Of a stretch of DNA of 64,000 nt, positions 23,787-35,403 are shown one piece after another. The position numbers and the translations under genes were made by a program. How positions within the stretch are numbered: the first letter of the stretch is position 1; the number at the start of each line of letters is the position of its first letter. Where the stretch lies: contig CM054177.1 in the NCBI GenBank assembly GCA_028829895.1, positions 43,604,664 to 43,668,663 of the forward strand, read 5' to 3'. This stretch comes from Sinotaia quadrata (taxonomy: Eukaryota > Mollusca > Gastropoda > Architaenioglossa > Viviparidae). Below the pieces are notes generated by a model. It worked only from the letters and a program-made list of their open reading frames with translations, searched no databases and had not been told where the DNA came from.

Positions 23787-24035
23787 AGCCTGTGTATAAT
23801 AGCTTAATCGCAATGTGATATTCTTCACCGTAATCATGGTCAGTAGTAGTATGTGTATAATAGCTGGATCACAATGTAATATTCTTCACTGTAATCCTGA
23901 TCAGTAGTAGCTTGTGTGTAATAGCTGGATCACAATGTAATATTCTTCACTGTAATCCTGATCAGTAGTAGCTTGTGTGTAATAGCTGGATGACAATGTA
24001 ATATTCTTCAATGTAACCCTGGACAGAAGTAGCAC
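23787..24035. repeat. 61-bp minisatellite, about 4 copies
   Basis: ATTCTTCACTGTAATCCTGA recurs at 23881 and 23942 (61 bp apart), with diverged copies on both sides. It lies about 100 bp beyond the 50-bp array and shares no obvious sequence with it. Confidence 0.92.
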
Positions 24036-25029
24036 TTGAATTCTGATCTTACTCTCACTAGTAGCCTCAGAACGGTTCAGCGAGCATAGTTTAACATTTG
24101 ATGAACAGTTTCCTGTTCCTGCACAGAATACTGTTTTGAAATTTAAAATCAGTATGACATTCTTTTACCAGCTGTGAGACTAAGATTTCAAGAAAAACTA
24201 ATGCAAAATCAAAGTGATGCAACTAAGGTACAACATATCTAACATCCTGTCAGTACATGTTACTTCCGGATTTATCCCTTAATTATTCATGAACTAACTT
24301 CGCTTTCGTTCATCGCATGCTTTCTGGTTCTCTTACACATATCTGATACTGTTCACTCATTCTAAACATGTTCCGCTTCTGCTAAGCTCGGCTAAATGCC
24401 TTTACACTTTGTGTACATTACATCTATGGGTCAGAGAGGCAATTTCACTTCCGTATTCATTCGCAGCTGCTTTCTAATTTATAATCAATGTTTTAATTTG
24501 GTCTCTGTTACTCTACAGTGTTTCCATTTCGGCAGTGTTCTCACATATGTTCACTTATGATGTTTCACTCACTGAACAGCGTAAAGTAAACCAAAGCACT
24601 GATATCATAAAGTATAGTTTAGTCATTGGGATTTAATTATTCAAAGACAGAAGTCCCATTTTCTGACTTATGTGTTCTGTTTATTAACCTATGAGGTGTA
24701 GATTATAGCGTATTAAATGCATGCAACCATTATAGGCTTTCTATTTGTAGTCTACATATTATACTGATAGTGTGATGTGAGTATTGTGATTATGTGGTTA
24801 TTGCAGGCATAATTGTCAAAGTCTGTTTGCTACAGGTAATGTGATACATTGCAGCACATCAGGTGTAGGATATTACTGTCACCACCCTATATATAGTCCT
24901 CTTTTTACATTAACTGTATGTTACTGAGGTATATGATTACTATATACAGAATGTATTTGTTACACTACTTGTATGCTATTTATTGTAACTGTCAGATGCA
25001 CGATATCACTGTATACGTGTTTGTTGAAG

Positions 25030-25030
<1 letters not shown>
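24036..25030. other. Spacer, nothing recognised
   Basis: About 1 kb of non-repetitive sequence without open frames of note. Confidence 0.45.
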
Positions 25031-25066
<36 letters not shown>

Positions 25067-25088
25067 TTATTTATTTATTTATTTATTA
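25031..25088. repeat. (TATC)n-(TATT)n microsatellite
   Basis: About nine TATC units followed by about five TATT units. Confidence 0.95.
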
Positions 25089-25439
25089 AAACACATTAGA
25101 TTTTCATGATGTTGTTTATTCCAAAATTAGGCTAATTACTGCAGAGGTAAACCTATTAATTGTGTTAGAAGCTTGAAGGTAAAAAGGTGCGATCTGCAGC
25201 GTACTTGCAATAGTAATGGATTTTTTTGTTTAGAATGTTTCTTCATATATTATGCATTATTAAATAAGATGTTTTGCATATTATTTAATGTCCAGTACAA
25301 AATAAACTTTGAAAATTTTTGGCGTCCGCTATATTCTGAAAATATGAATGCGCTCTTAGCCACTAAGTACAACCTCTTATTGTGCCCGCTGTAAATTAAG
25401 TATACCTTTCTGGTTTTAGGTTAATTAGTGCGCAAGGAA
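25089..25439. other. Spacer, nothing recognised
   Basis: AT-rich. A 73-codon open stretch at 25173-25394 has no motif. Confidence 0.4.
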
Positions 25440-25860
25440 ATGGTATGTATTTACCCTCCTGACGTCAGGCTAATTATTGTGCTAGTGAGGAACGCCCCAC
25501 CCACTCCGCTCCAACACAACATGGAACATGTTGAGACAAGATTTCTCTCGACAGTTTCCTAAACTATACTTCCAGTCCAAGTTGACGTCATATCTACTCT
25601 GAGTGCCCGTCTCGAACCATTTGAGGTCTGAACGAAACAAAAGCCACGTCCTTGCAGACTATGGCTCTATGTATAAAGCCTTAAACTCGCTGTCAAAGAC
25701 TAGTTATAAAACAAAGTCGGTTTTTATTACCGGTAAACTGACCTTTCTTCACGGTTCACAAAAAACGGAGGGTCGTGGATTAAGAGGAACCACTAACTTG
25801 TATCCGCTTTCTTTCATAAACGGCGCGTTGCGGTTCTCGGATAATCAGATGAATTAATTT
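25440..25860. promoter_or_regulatory. Candidate regulatory segment with two full CRE sites
   Basis: Two perfect TGACGTCA octamers (the binding site of CREB/ATF bZIP factors) lie at 25460-25467 and 25583-25590. The first is nested in a 12-bp palindrome, CCTGACGTCAGG. The segment is non-repetitive and less AT-rich than its surroundings, and contains GGAACATGTT at about 25522. An open stretch of 84 codons follows at 25603-25857 (plus) but resembles nothing known. No TATA box or transcript can be tied to it, so a promoter remains a guess. Confidence 0.25.
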
Positions 25861-26239
25861 AAAGTATTTATTTCTTCACATGAGAGCCGACGGTTTGAAA
25901 CTCTTTCACGTACAGATAGCAATACGTTTGTATTGAATAGACTGGCACTTTCAAAGGCCAGGTGGTTGAGAGGGGTGGTGATGGTGGTAATACGAATGAA
26001 AGGTCCTGAAATAGAGAGAGATAAGAATAAACACAAAACAAGAAATGTGTTCGACATTTTATTACGGGCGTATGAAGTCGAAGTTTGTAGTCGGAAAAAC
26101 GGTTTGATTAATGTTATCCATACCATTTTCGCGAGTAAGTCGTTTTGTTTTTTCTTAGCATAAATATTGAACAAATTTTATTTTAAGGAAGTATAATACT
26201 GTAAATATGTCAAAACAAGTTTTCCTTTTGTACAGTCAA
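25861..26239. other. Spacer, nothing recognised
   Basis: Open stretches of 76 (plus) and 106 (minus) codons overlap in antiparallel frames. Neither shows a known motif. Confidence 0.35.
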
Positions 26240-26520
26240 ACATTTTTAACTATTTCCCTTTGTGGCTCACTGTGATTACGAGTTTTGTGCCACGAATAAG
26301 ACACCTGTCATCACAACAGCAGATAATCATTTGTTTTCTCTATGGCCCACTATTTTGAGGTTTTCGGATTGAATATGTTTATGCTATTATAGTAATTTTT
26401 CATAGGGCCTATATCGGATGAATCTATTTGTTTTTCTCTATGATTCACTATGAACACGACACAACTTTCATGTAATAAGACATAACTATGCATTTGCTCT
26501 ATAGCTCATAGTTGCTATTT
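26240..26520. repeat. Degenerate ~100-bp repeat, 2-3 copies
   Basis: A TTTCTCTATGRCYCACTAT-like word recurs at about 26248, 26335 and 26434, and ends as GCTCTATAGCTCATAG at about 26498. ACAAGACAC/AATAAGACA words lie between. Copies are too diverged to fix the period. Confidence 0.5.
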
Positions 26521-26704
26521 TCTGCTTCATCCCATACATATCACACGCGTTCATTCAACGTTTATTTAAAGATGGGTCTTACAGGGTTTCAGTTATGAGT
26601 TCTGAAAGTTAATCTGTGAGGAGCAAATGTTACACTCCGTAGAGACCAAATTCAGGCTTCACGTCACTGGTAAACCGAGTCAAATGAAAAACACATCGCA
26701 AGCA
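26521..26704. other. Short spacer between repeats
   Basis: No array or gene seen. Confidence 0.4.
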
Positions 26705-27065
26705 TGCTTTATTATTCCTTCCAGTCAAATTCCGCAATATAATGCAAGCATACTTGTTATTCCCGCCAATTCCCAAATTCCCAAATATACCGCAAGTGTG
26801 CTTTGTAATTTCCGAGTCAGTCAAATCCCCCAATATAACAAAAGCATGATATGTTATTCCTGCCAATTCCCAAATTCCCAAATATACCGCAAGTGTGCTT
26901 TGTTATTTCCGTCAGTCAAAATCCCCAATATAGCAAAAGCATGATATGTTATTCTGGCCAATTCAATCCCCAAATTAACATAATCATGTTTTCTGATTTC
27001 CATCAATCAAATCCCCCAAAATAACACAGGCATGCTTTCCTATTCCCATCAAACAAATTTCCCAA
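26705..27065. repeat. ~48-bp minisatellite with a 97-bp composite unit
   Basis: CCAATTCCCAAATTCCCAAA occurs at about 26766 and 26863 (97 bp apart). Each copy is followed by ATATACCGCAAGTGTGCTTT and then a half-related block with CAGTCAAATCCCCCAATATA. Two related ~48-bp monomers alternate (A-B-A-B), with looser copies on both ends. Plus- and minus-strand frames here are repeat artefacts. Confidence 0.88.
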
Positions 27066-27146
27066 GTGGTGTAAAGTCTGTGTAATTTGTATCACCTGCT
27101 GTCACCATGCACCAAAAGATCATAGCCTGTCCATTCTCATACATGC

Positions 27147-27455
27147 ACACTTCATTAAAGACTATAATACTTCATTAGAGACTGTAATATGCACACTTCA
27201 TTACATACTTTAATAAACACACTTCATTACAGATTGTAATATGTACACTTCATTACAGATTATAATATGTACACTCCATTAAATACTAAATATGCAGAGT
27301 TCATACAGATTATAATATGTACACTTCAATACAGACTATAATATGCACAATTCATTACAGACTATAATATGTACACTTCAATACAGACTATAATATGCAC
27401 AATTCATTAGAGACTAAAATATGCACAATTCATTACAGACAATAATATGCATACT
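27147..27455. repeat. ~32-bp degenerate minisatellite, about 9-10 copies
   Basis: CACTTCATTACAGA alternates with CTATAATATGTA or CTATAATATGCA. Variants include CACTTCAATACAGA and CAATTCATTAGAGA. Spacing is about 31-33 bp. Confidence 0.9.
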
Positions 27456-28370
27456 AGTAACGAACTCTTCTAACTGGTGATTCAAATTGATTGCAAAAGA
27501 AAATCAGTAAGAAACTTTATGAAGTGGTGCCAAGAACAGAATAAAAAATGAATTCCGTTAATTGGTGATAAAAACTGCTGAATATGAAACACACTTTTCC
27601 GATCGAAAACACACACAAAGAAAGCACTGTATTAACATACTTTACTGATTGGGTACACAAGCTAATGAATAGCAACATATTTTATTGAGTGGTTACACAA
27701 TAGTAACACACTCTTCTGATTACTGATATAACTGCTGAACTCCTCTGACTGGTGACACACTACTAACACACTCTAATGATTACCGATATAACTGTTGAAC
27801 TCCTCTGACTGGTGACACACTACTAACACACTCTAATGATTACCGATATAACTGTTGAACTCCTCTGACTGGTGACACTACTAACACACTCTAATGATTA
27901 CCGATATAACTGTTGAACTCCTCTGACTGGTGACACTACTAACACACTCTAATGATTACCGATATAACTGTTGAACTCCTCTGACTGGTGACACACTACT
28001 AACACACTCTAATGATTACTAATATAACTGCTGAACAATAACACAGTCTACTAAATGATGACACACACCTAACCCACTCTAATGATTAGTGATAAAACTG
28101 CTAAATAATAGCACAATCTACTGACAGAACTAACACAATTTACCAATTGATGGCATAAACAAATTGCACAATATTAACACACTTAACTGCTGGTGGTGAT
28201 GTTTTTTTTTAATTATGCCCTGGATTATAACCGAGTGACGAATTCTGTTGATAGGTGGCAATAACAAACTGCATAATAGCAACGAACTCTACTTATACAA
28301 CTGAATAGCAACGAACTGGTGACACAGAAATTAACTCTATTGACGGAGACATAAATAGCTAATAGTAACA
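27456..28370. repeat. 58/60-bp minisatellite core inside an older degenerate array
   Basis: The core at about 27736-28015 has five nearly identical units holding CTAATGATTACCGATATAAC and CTCTGACTGGTGACAC. Their lengths are 58 or 60 bp, set by GACACACTACT versus GACACTACT. Outside the core, shared words (CTGATTACTGATATAACTGC, ACTGGTGA, AGTAACACACTC, ACCAATTGATGGCA) recur with much divergence from about 27470 to 28370. This is consistent with an ancient array locally re-amplified. Confidence 0.9.
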
Positions 28371-28613
28371 AAATGGTGACACGTATAGACATGAATCCTA
28401 CTGACGGAGACACGCATAGCTATAGTAACAAAATGGTGACACGTATAGACATGAATCCTACTGACGGAGACACGCATAGCTATAGTAACAAAATGGTGAC
28501 ACGTATAGACATGAATCCTACTGACGGAGACACGCATAGCTATAGTAACGAAATGGTGACACGTATAGACATGAATCCTACTGACGGAGACACGCATAGC
28601 TATAGTAACGAAA
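28371..28613. repeat. 60-bp minisatellite, about 4 nearly identical copies
   Basis: The unit runs from ATGGTGACACGTATAGACAT to CATAGCTATAGTAACAAA. Four consecutive copies differ only at AACAAA versus AACGAA. Because 60 is a multiple of three, both strands stay open and repeat 20-residue blocks. The preceding diverged copy (about 28311-28370) shares GGTGACAC and TTGACGGAGACA, linking it to the older array upstream. Confidence 0.96.
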
Positions 28614-28910
28614 CAAACTAACCGCTAGTTTTTAAAAAAAAAAAACACTTTTGACTACTAAGACAAACTGTTACTAATGAGGAACGACCTGACCAGTATT
28701 TAATAAGAGAAAAGGTTGCGGAAAAATAACGAACTCTGCTGTACGCTGACGTAACTAAGTTGCGTGATGACTATAACAACTAAAGACTATTTTAAGCTTG
28801 GTTGCATTGTGAGTCAACAGACTGTATTAAATTGTAACAACAAACTGTATTATTCTTGAGATTTTATTTTGAAATTTGCACACGAATAATGAACCGTCTT
28901 ATAAAAATGA

Positions 28911-28966
28911 AGTAACTAAACTGGGGAAAAGAAGTAACTAAACTGGGGAAAAGAAGTAACTAGCTT
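28911..28966. repeat. 21-bp direct repeat, 2.5 copies
   Basis: AAGTAACTAAACTGGGGAAA occurs twice and is followed by a third partial AAGTAACTA. Copies are identical. Confidence 0.9.
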
Positions 28967-28969
28967 TGC

Positions 28970-29290
28970 TAAGCGACCGTTCTTCGATTCCTTCCCTTTG
29001 CTCAGCGGTTACTTTCCTTGTCCTAAGTGTGTCGGTCACGGCAACGACAAAAATCGCAATTTAAACCAGTCGATACTGAACTAGCGTGCAGCGCACTGAA
29101 CTGACCACGGGTCAGACCAGGTCTTGAGCCTAACGGAAGCCACTCTGATCGCCAGAGTACTGCAGCTCGTCAGTCAAAACCGACTATTCCCATGACTACG
29201 AGCGCTACTGCACGTCTGTGAAGTTGTTTGTGCTAGAAATGTATTCAGAAAAAGAACGTGGGCCTGCAAAGACTTGAGTTCTAAGAATGA
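28970..29290. other. GC- and CpG-richer non-repetitive segment
   Basis: About 320 bp with many CpGs (GCGACCG, CGGTCACGG, GCGTGCAGCGCAC, GAGCGCTACTGCACG) between minisatellites. It has no open frame of note. It could be the regulatory start of a gene lying elsewhere, or simply an unmethylated or young patch. Confidence 0.3.
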
Positions 29291-29680
29291 GAGTCGGTAA
29301 ACAACTTTTTGTTCGACCCACTACAAACATCACAGTTTATTCCTTAACAAAAGTAATAGGGTACGCGGGGTGGGGGTGGGGGGACTGGGAGGGAAAGAGA
29401 GAGGAAACATGGCCAACAACACAGCGAACGATGACAGCTGTTCCTGAAAGTCAACGACCTGCGATAATAGGTGAGCCAAAGGCATTAAATACATGTAATG
29501 ACTATGTAGAGACACCTTAGAAAGTAGATTTAAGACTGGCGAGCTTCCAAGGTGTATGGTATGCAAAACACATCAAAATTTATGGTAAGCTTGCTAAAGG
29601 TCGACAGTGAGAAATGTGTTACTTAGCATATGAACATGGCCGCACCACTTGAGAAGTGGAAACGTCAGTAAACAGATACG
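29291..29680. other. Spacer, nothing recognised
   Basis: A G-rich patch at 29366-29400 is the only feature. Confidence 0.35.
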
Positions 29681-30555
29681 CTGGATACATTTGTAAACAA
29701 GCAAGCACACAATGTATGACAAGATTATATCTATAACTGGATACATTTGTAAACAAGCAAGCACACAATGTATGACACGATTACATCTATAACTGGATAC
29801 ATTTGTAAACAAGCAAGAACACTATGTATGACACGATTACATCTGTAACTGGATATATTTGTAAACAAGTAAGCACACAATGTATGACATGATTACGTCT
29901 GTAACCGGATACATTTGTAAACAAGTAAGCACACAATGTATGACATGATTACGTTTGTAACTGGATACATTTGCAAACAAGCAAGCACACAATGTATGAC
30001 ATGATTACGTCTGTAACTGGATACATTTATAAACAAGCAAGCACACAATGTATGACATGATTACGTCTGTAACTGGATACATTTGTAAACAAGCAAGCAC
30101 ACAATGTATGACATGATTACGTTTGTAACTGGATACATTTGCAAACAAGCAAGCACACAATGTATGACATGATTACGTCTGTAACTGGATACATTTATAA
30201 ACAAGCATGCACACAATGTATGACATGATTACGTCTGTAACTGGATACATTTGTAAACAAGCAAGCACACAATGTATGACATGATTACGTCTGTAACTGG
30301 ATACATTAATTTTTGTAAACAAACAAGCACACAATGTATGAAATGATTATGTCTGTAACTGGATACATTTGTAAACAAACAAGCGTACAATGTATGACAC
30401 GATTACGTCTATAACTGGATACATTAATTTTTGTAAACAAACAAGCGTACAATGTATGACACGATTACGTCTATAACTGGATACATTAATTTTTGTAAAC
30501 AAACAAGCACAATTTATGATACGATTATTTCTGCAACTTGATACATATGTAAGCA
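29681..30555. repeat. 56-bp minisatellite, about 15 copies, with a 168-bp higher-order repeat
   Basis: The unit reads AACAAGCAAGCACACAATGT, then ATGACATGATTACGTCTGTA, then an ACTGGATACATTTGT segment. Between about 29951 and 30287 three unit types repeat in order twice: ACGTTTG..TTGCAAAC, ACGTCTG..TTATAAAC, ACGTCTG..TTGTAAAC. ACGTTTGTAACTGGATACAT recurs exactly 168 bp (3 x 56) apart, near 29951 and 30119. The distal part (30300-30500) holds three longer units with the insert TAATTT and AACAAACAAGC. Short minus-strand frames are repeat artefacts. Confidence 0.96.
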
Positions 30556-30826
30556 AGCGTATTCACAGTTAGCAATAATGCCAGTCAGTTTGCACTCGGT
30601 TATATCTGCTACCGTCTGAGCAGTACGTGGAAAAGTGATTAAGTTTACTATTTCAACAATGAGAAAATAAATAAATAAATAAAACGTTAAATACGGTATC
30701 GTTATAAACTGGTTTTGGAGAAAGATCTATTTAGTGTAGGTTTTAACATTATAATTCTGTTATTTATTTTTAATTCATTACTTGTCTTATTAATTTGTTA
30801 CTTTTTAGAAGAGGTACATACACAAC
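30556..30826. other. Short spacer
   Basis: Contains a short (AAAT)n tract at 30666-30682. No gene seen. Confidence 0.4.
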
Positions 30827-31030
30827 ATGGTAATAGACGAATATATATTTAAATTATGGTAAGTGATGAGCATGTATTTCATTCAATACGGTAATAGACG
30901 AGTATATATTTAACTTATGATAAGTGATGAGTATGTATTTCAATACGGTGATAGACGAGTATTATATTTAAATTACGATAAGTGATGAGCATATGTTTCA
31001 ATATGGTAATAGATTAGTATATATTTATTT
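30827..31030. repeat. ~64-bp minisatellite, about 3 copies
   Basis: GGTAATAGACGAATATATAT, TAAGTGATGAGCATGTATTT and CAATACGGT recur three times with small length changes. A fourth copy is partial (ATATGGTAATAGATTAGTAT). Confidence 0.9.
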
Positions 31031-32072
31031 AAAATGCTCTACAACATTAATTTAATGTTCAAAACACTCAAAGCTCACATCATGAGGGAAGACGGGACGT
31101 TGTTGAGTGAGACGGAGTTGGAGTTGGAGTTGTCAAAATAATTATGTTAGATACATTCTTTGTCAGTGAATCTATATGTGTGTTCTCTATTTAAATGTGC
31201 ATTTAGAGTTATTGCTGCATAATGTAACTGTGCGGGCATTTAAGCATGTTGTGGCGAGTAAATTTGCCTATCCCTATTTGTAAACATAATTGCTATATAC
31301 ATTGTTAAATGTCAAAGTGATCACTGCTTGTGCTGATAATTTTACGTGTCAAACTTGGAAGTAAACAACTCAGGTAAAGAATATGCTACTGCTTGCTGAT
31401 GTAATCTAAACTATATTTAGGAGGATGAATAATTTGTATTATCCAATTGTTAAAATTTACAAGAACGAGACAATTATATTTTAGGATCTGACTGTGTACG
31501 CATTTGTGGAAGTATTGATGTCAAGTAATCTTTTCATTGTATTTGCTATATGTATATTTGATTGTTGATTTAATAAATTTATTGCTAAATTTATTGACCT
31601 TTTTACACATACTGATAATCATAAGTTGGAAAGATAGTGGGTGGATGGGGGCTCGCTAAATATAGATTAAAATGGATTTATCTTCTTCTTTGGTAAGTTC
31701 TCCACCTACGGAAATATTGTGTGACAGTAAATGTTTGTCTCTAATGTTGTGGAAGAGAGAAAACGTTTATAGTGCCCGCATATCCGCCAAGTGAGAGAGA
31801 CGAGATAATTATTAATAACATAAATTAAGATTATCATCATTTGTAATTAGTTACATGGAATATTAATTAATTATAATAATGATTAACTAAGGTGGCGTAG
31901 GTGTGATACAAGTGTATATATTTGTGCATGTGTACGTTATTCAATTGTTGATGTGTGTATAAGGGTGTTCGTGTGTGTGTGTGTGTGTGTGGTTGATTTG
32001 TTTTATTAATTTCGCGAGTGGGGATTTAAACACTTAGAGGTCATTTATTTATACGAAAATGTAGAAATCGCC

Positions 32073-32074
<2 letters not shown>
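31031..32074. other. AT-rich spacer with a short (GT)n at 31971-31992
   Basis: No gene signal over about 1 kb. GAGTTGGAGTTGGAGTTG at about 31112-31130 is a small hexamer repeat. Confidence 0.45.
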
Positions 32075-32132
<58 letters not shown>

Positions 32133-32142
32133 TGGATGGATA
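32075..32142. repeat. (GA)n followed by (GGAT)n
   Basis: About 26 GA units pass directly into ATGGATGGATGGAT. Confidence 0.95.
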
Positions 32143-33600
32143 AAAGTGTTTATTGGCTTAAGCCTATTAGTCTCTTGCTACGTCATAGATTTACCGTTGC
32201 TGTGTTTTTTTAGCATTGGTTTTCATTCGAATAGCACTGGGACGGAGCCCACTGACGATACTCAACAGGTGTCAAACACATTCCCCACCACATTACCTTG
32301 TATTTGTTTTTCTGTTAATTCTTATTTTCTCTCGGCTTATGGACCGATCGTTGGTGTTTATTTATACTTCATACAAGGGTCGAACATAAACAAATGAGAA
32401 CAAATGAGTTGTTTAATTCCAACACTGTGTCACCACTATGTTAAAAAAGTACACGTACAAAAATATTTCATCTAATGTCACTCTACTATTATAGTCAATT
32501 TAATATTAGTATTATATTATCGCCCATTTAATTTGACTGTGTATAGTATCGCTCCATTAATATTACTGTAATGTTATTGCTCCGACTATGAAAAACACAC
32601 TAAGAAAGACCAATTAAGCACAAAATCAATGCACTAAGTATTTTCTTGCATTTTGAATCAATAAACATGTTCTAGTCTGTGTACATAACCTTTCAAAAAG
32701 TTTTAAAATAGAAAGGAGAGGATTTCAAAAGTCGATCACTCTCTAATTTCTGGTTTTATTTATATACGCGAGTGCGTGCATGTGACCAATACGAATACGT
32801 CACAGATGGCGAAATATCACCAGTCAAGCGGTGTGACCGAAAGTTTTATATATATATATAAATATCTAAGACTGCAAACAAAATTCTAATGATTGTTTGG
32901 ACTGATAAAATCCTTTTTTTTTCATTTGTCTGGCTTTGTGCATTCTTGCCTAATTGCTATTTTATTTACTTTTCTTCCATTATGACATGAAAACCAAAAG
33001 AAAATGGTGGAAGGATTTTCTAACTATAAGAAATATATTGAAGAAAAGATAAATAATAAAGAAAGGAAGATGAGAAAACTAGAAAAAAGCAAATGTTTTG
33101 ACAATGCCACAGTAAAAGGGCGAAGAGAAAATTTATTCTCAATGACAACACAAACACGGTGCAAGCACATGCAGTGTATTATCATAATTATGTGGAATTA
33201 ACACTAGACAAAAGGTTGTACACACCATCAAAATGAGACTTCTTGGAAATCATATGATCGACGTCCATTTTGTCCAAAAGGAGAGTGTAGGTGTGGATTT
33301 GACATAAAGTGTTCAATGTTCACTTTAGCGCTATCACTGGGGCTTGGGCAACTGTCTGAACGTCGTCAATAAACACAACTACACAAACAACTTCTTACGT
33401 GTCCCATAAGACCAAAAGGAAGAATCTAGCTTTGAAGACCTATTTATAACTTGTGGCAACTCGAATGTGACAAAGGAAAATAAATAATAACAACCGTTTT
33501 AGTCCACACCTAGACATAGCGTTCTGGCAACCGACATGCCTTGTAGGAGCCATTTTGAAACAGTGATAGTGTACGTAATTCAAAGTATAAAAGTACCCTT
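32143..33600. other. AT-rich spacer, nothing recognised
   Basis: Open stretches at 32128-32397 (89 codons, starting inside the GA/GGAT tract) and 33004-33201 (65 codons, Lys/Arg-rich) have no recognisable domain. A short TA run lies at about 32850-32862. Confidence 0.4.
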
Positions 33601-33602
33601 TA

Positions 33603-33642
<40 letters not shown>

Positions 33643-33914
33643 AAAGTAAAGAAGGAAGGAAGGAAGAAAGAAAAGAAAGAAAGAAAAAAAGAAAGAAAAG
33701 GAAAGAAAGAAAGAATGAAAAAAAGAAAGAAAGAAAAGGAAAGAAGGAAGGAAGGAAGAAAGGAAAAAAGAAAGAAAAGGAAAGAAGGAAGAAAGAAAGA
33801 AAGAAAAGAAAGAAAGAATGAAAGAAAGAAAGAAAGAAAGAAAAGGAAAGAAGGAAGGAAGGAAGAAAGAAAAGAAAGAAAGAAAGAAAGAAAAGGAAAG
33901 AAGGAAGGAAGGAA

Positions 33915-33984
<70 letters not shown>

Positions 33985-33986
33985 AA
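33601..33986. repeat. (GAAA)n/(GGAA)n polypurine tract, about 385 bp
   Basis: The plus strand is purine except for three or four T residues (at GTAAAG near 33647 and two GAATGAAA words). GAAA, GGAA and AAAGGAAAGAAGGAAG blocks recur with an irregular longer period of about 50-60 bp, so there is second-order structure. Long Lys/Arg/Glu frames on plus and Phe/Leu/Ser frames on minus are artefacts. Confidence 0.97.
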
Positions 33987-34540
33987 ACCGCAAAAGCATC
34001 CTAAGTTGGAATTGGAATTGGACATTAGGTTAAAGCTAAATAAACCAGGCAGACAATAGAAGAAAAATAATGGACTAATTACTTACCAGTCTATCTACAA
34101 TAGTTTTCAAAATACGCACGAGGATGCTTGTGATTGTGGAAGCAAATGTGAAATCAAGGTGTGATGTGTGAGTATCGAATGTAATACGATATATAAGCTT
34201 AATGTCAGTGTTTGCAGTAGTGTGCGTGCAGGTGCAAAGTAAATCAAAAAGTGTGAGTAACGAGTGTTTCGACAGTGTGTGCAAAAGTTTACATGTGTGT
34301 GTGAGTGTCTGGTTCAGCACTGGAGGAGGTATATGCAACAGTTTAAATGTGGGTGAAAGTCAGGTTGAGCTTGGAGCGAGTGTGTTTAACGTGAACAGGC
34401 GTGTGTTCTTATGTTTTGGTAAATGTCTCCTCAGACCTCAAGATTCAGGTTTATAACAGGAACACGAGTGCACAGACTGATCGTAATGCAGACAGAAAAT
34501 ACAGCCAAAAAAACCTGAGAAAGTGCAAGAAAATGTAGTC
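33987..34540. other. Spacer, nothing recognised
   Basis: A TG-rich stretch at 34200-34330 contains scattered GTGTGTG words without an array. Confidence 0.4.
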
Positions 34541-34562
34541 AATATATATATATATATATATA
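34541..34562. repeat. (TA)n microsatellite
   Basis: About ten TA units. Confidence 0.9.
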
Positions 34563-35399
34563 GTAACACAATGGTCAACAGAGAAAGATAAACATTAAAT
34601 AAATAAAAGAAAAAAAGAAAATATACTTAGTTCTTGAGTGGAAAGAAAGAAGCGAAAATAACTTTGTCTGGAAAACTGTACCGAAAAAGAAAAGAAAGAG
34701 AAAAGAAGGAAAATAATTTTGGGACAAAATAGATGATGAACAATAAACGACGATCTGAAACAAAAGCTAAACGAGCTTAACGATGAATTAAAAATAAAAT
34801 AAAAACACCACAGAAACAATTGAGAACAAGGGATAGGTATTAAAAAATTAATTAAAATTAAAAAAAACAACCTGGCAACAATAGAAAGGAAAAATATTTT
34901 GTCAATGGATCGGAATCATGGACAGCTCTTAAGTTTACTTACGAGTACGTAATTTGTCATTTGTCTGTGTATCTCGACTTAGTGTAAAGTGAAATAGTGT
35001 AGATTCCACGCACATCACATTAATTTAATTCTGTGTGCAAAAATGCTGTCACACTCGATGCATGTAATATGTCACGCTCAGAGTTGACAAATTTATCATA
35101 CGCAACCGTTTCCGGAGTGCTGACAATTTCACAACAGAAGACAAACTGGAAACGAACGTGTTCTTGACCTACGATAAAATTGGGTCATAGTATTAAGAAA
35201 GACAGAACAACAAAATACAAGTCAAGAAAGAAAGACAAACAAGATGGAAAGATCAAAAACAAAGAAAAATATTTCCCAGTAAAGTATTATTTAAGCCAGA
35301 TAGATTTAAGTTTAGGCTTGTTTTATTTATGCCAACAGCTTAAAAATCTGTCTTTTCATCCGCCTCTCTCTCTTCTTTCCATCCACGTTTCTCTCTCAT
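34563..35399. other. A-rich spacer, nothing recognised
   Basis: Purine-rich on the plus strand up to about 34890. No gene seen. Confidence 0.4.
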
Positions 35400-35403
35400 G
35401 CGC

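Noticed and set aside
28337..28621. Repeat proteins on both strands
   Set aside because: They result from a 60-bp array whose unit length is a multiple of three.
33208..33369. Cysteine-containing open stretch on the plus strand
   Set aside because: No start codon before the cysteines, no signal peptide and no cleavage-site context; likely chance.
33580..34059. Long Lys/Arg/Glu (plus) and Phe/Leu/Ser (minus) frames
   Set aside because: They are direct translations of the GAAA/GGAA tract.
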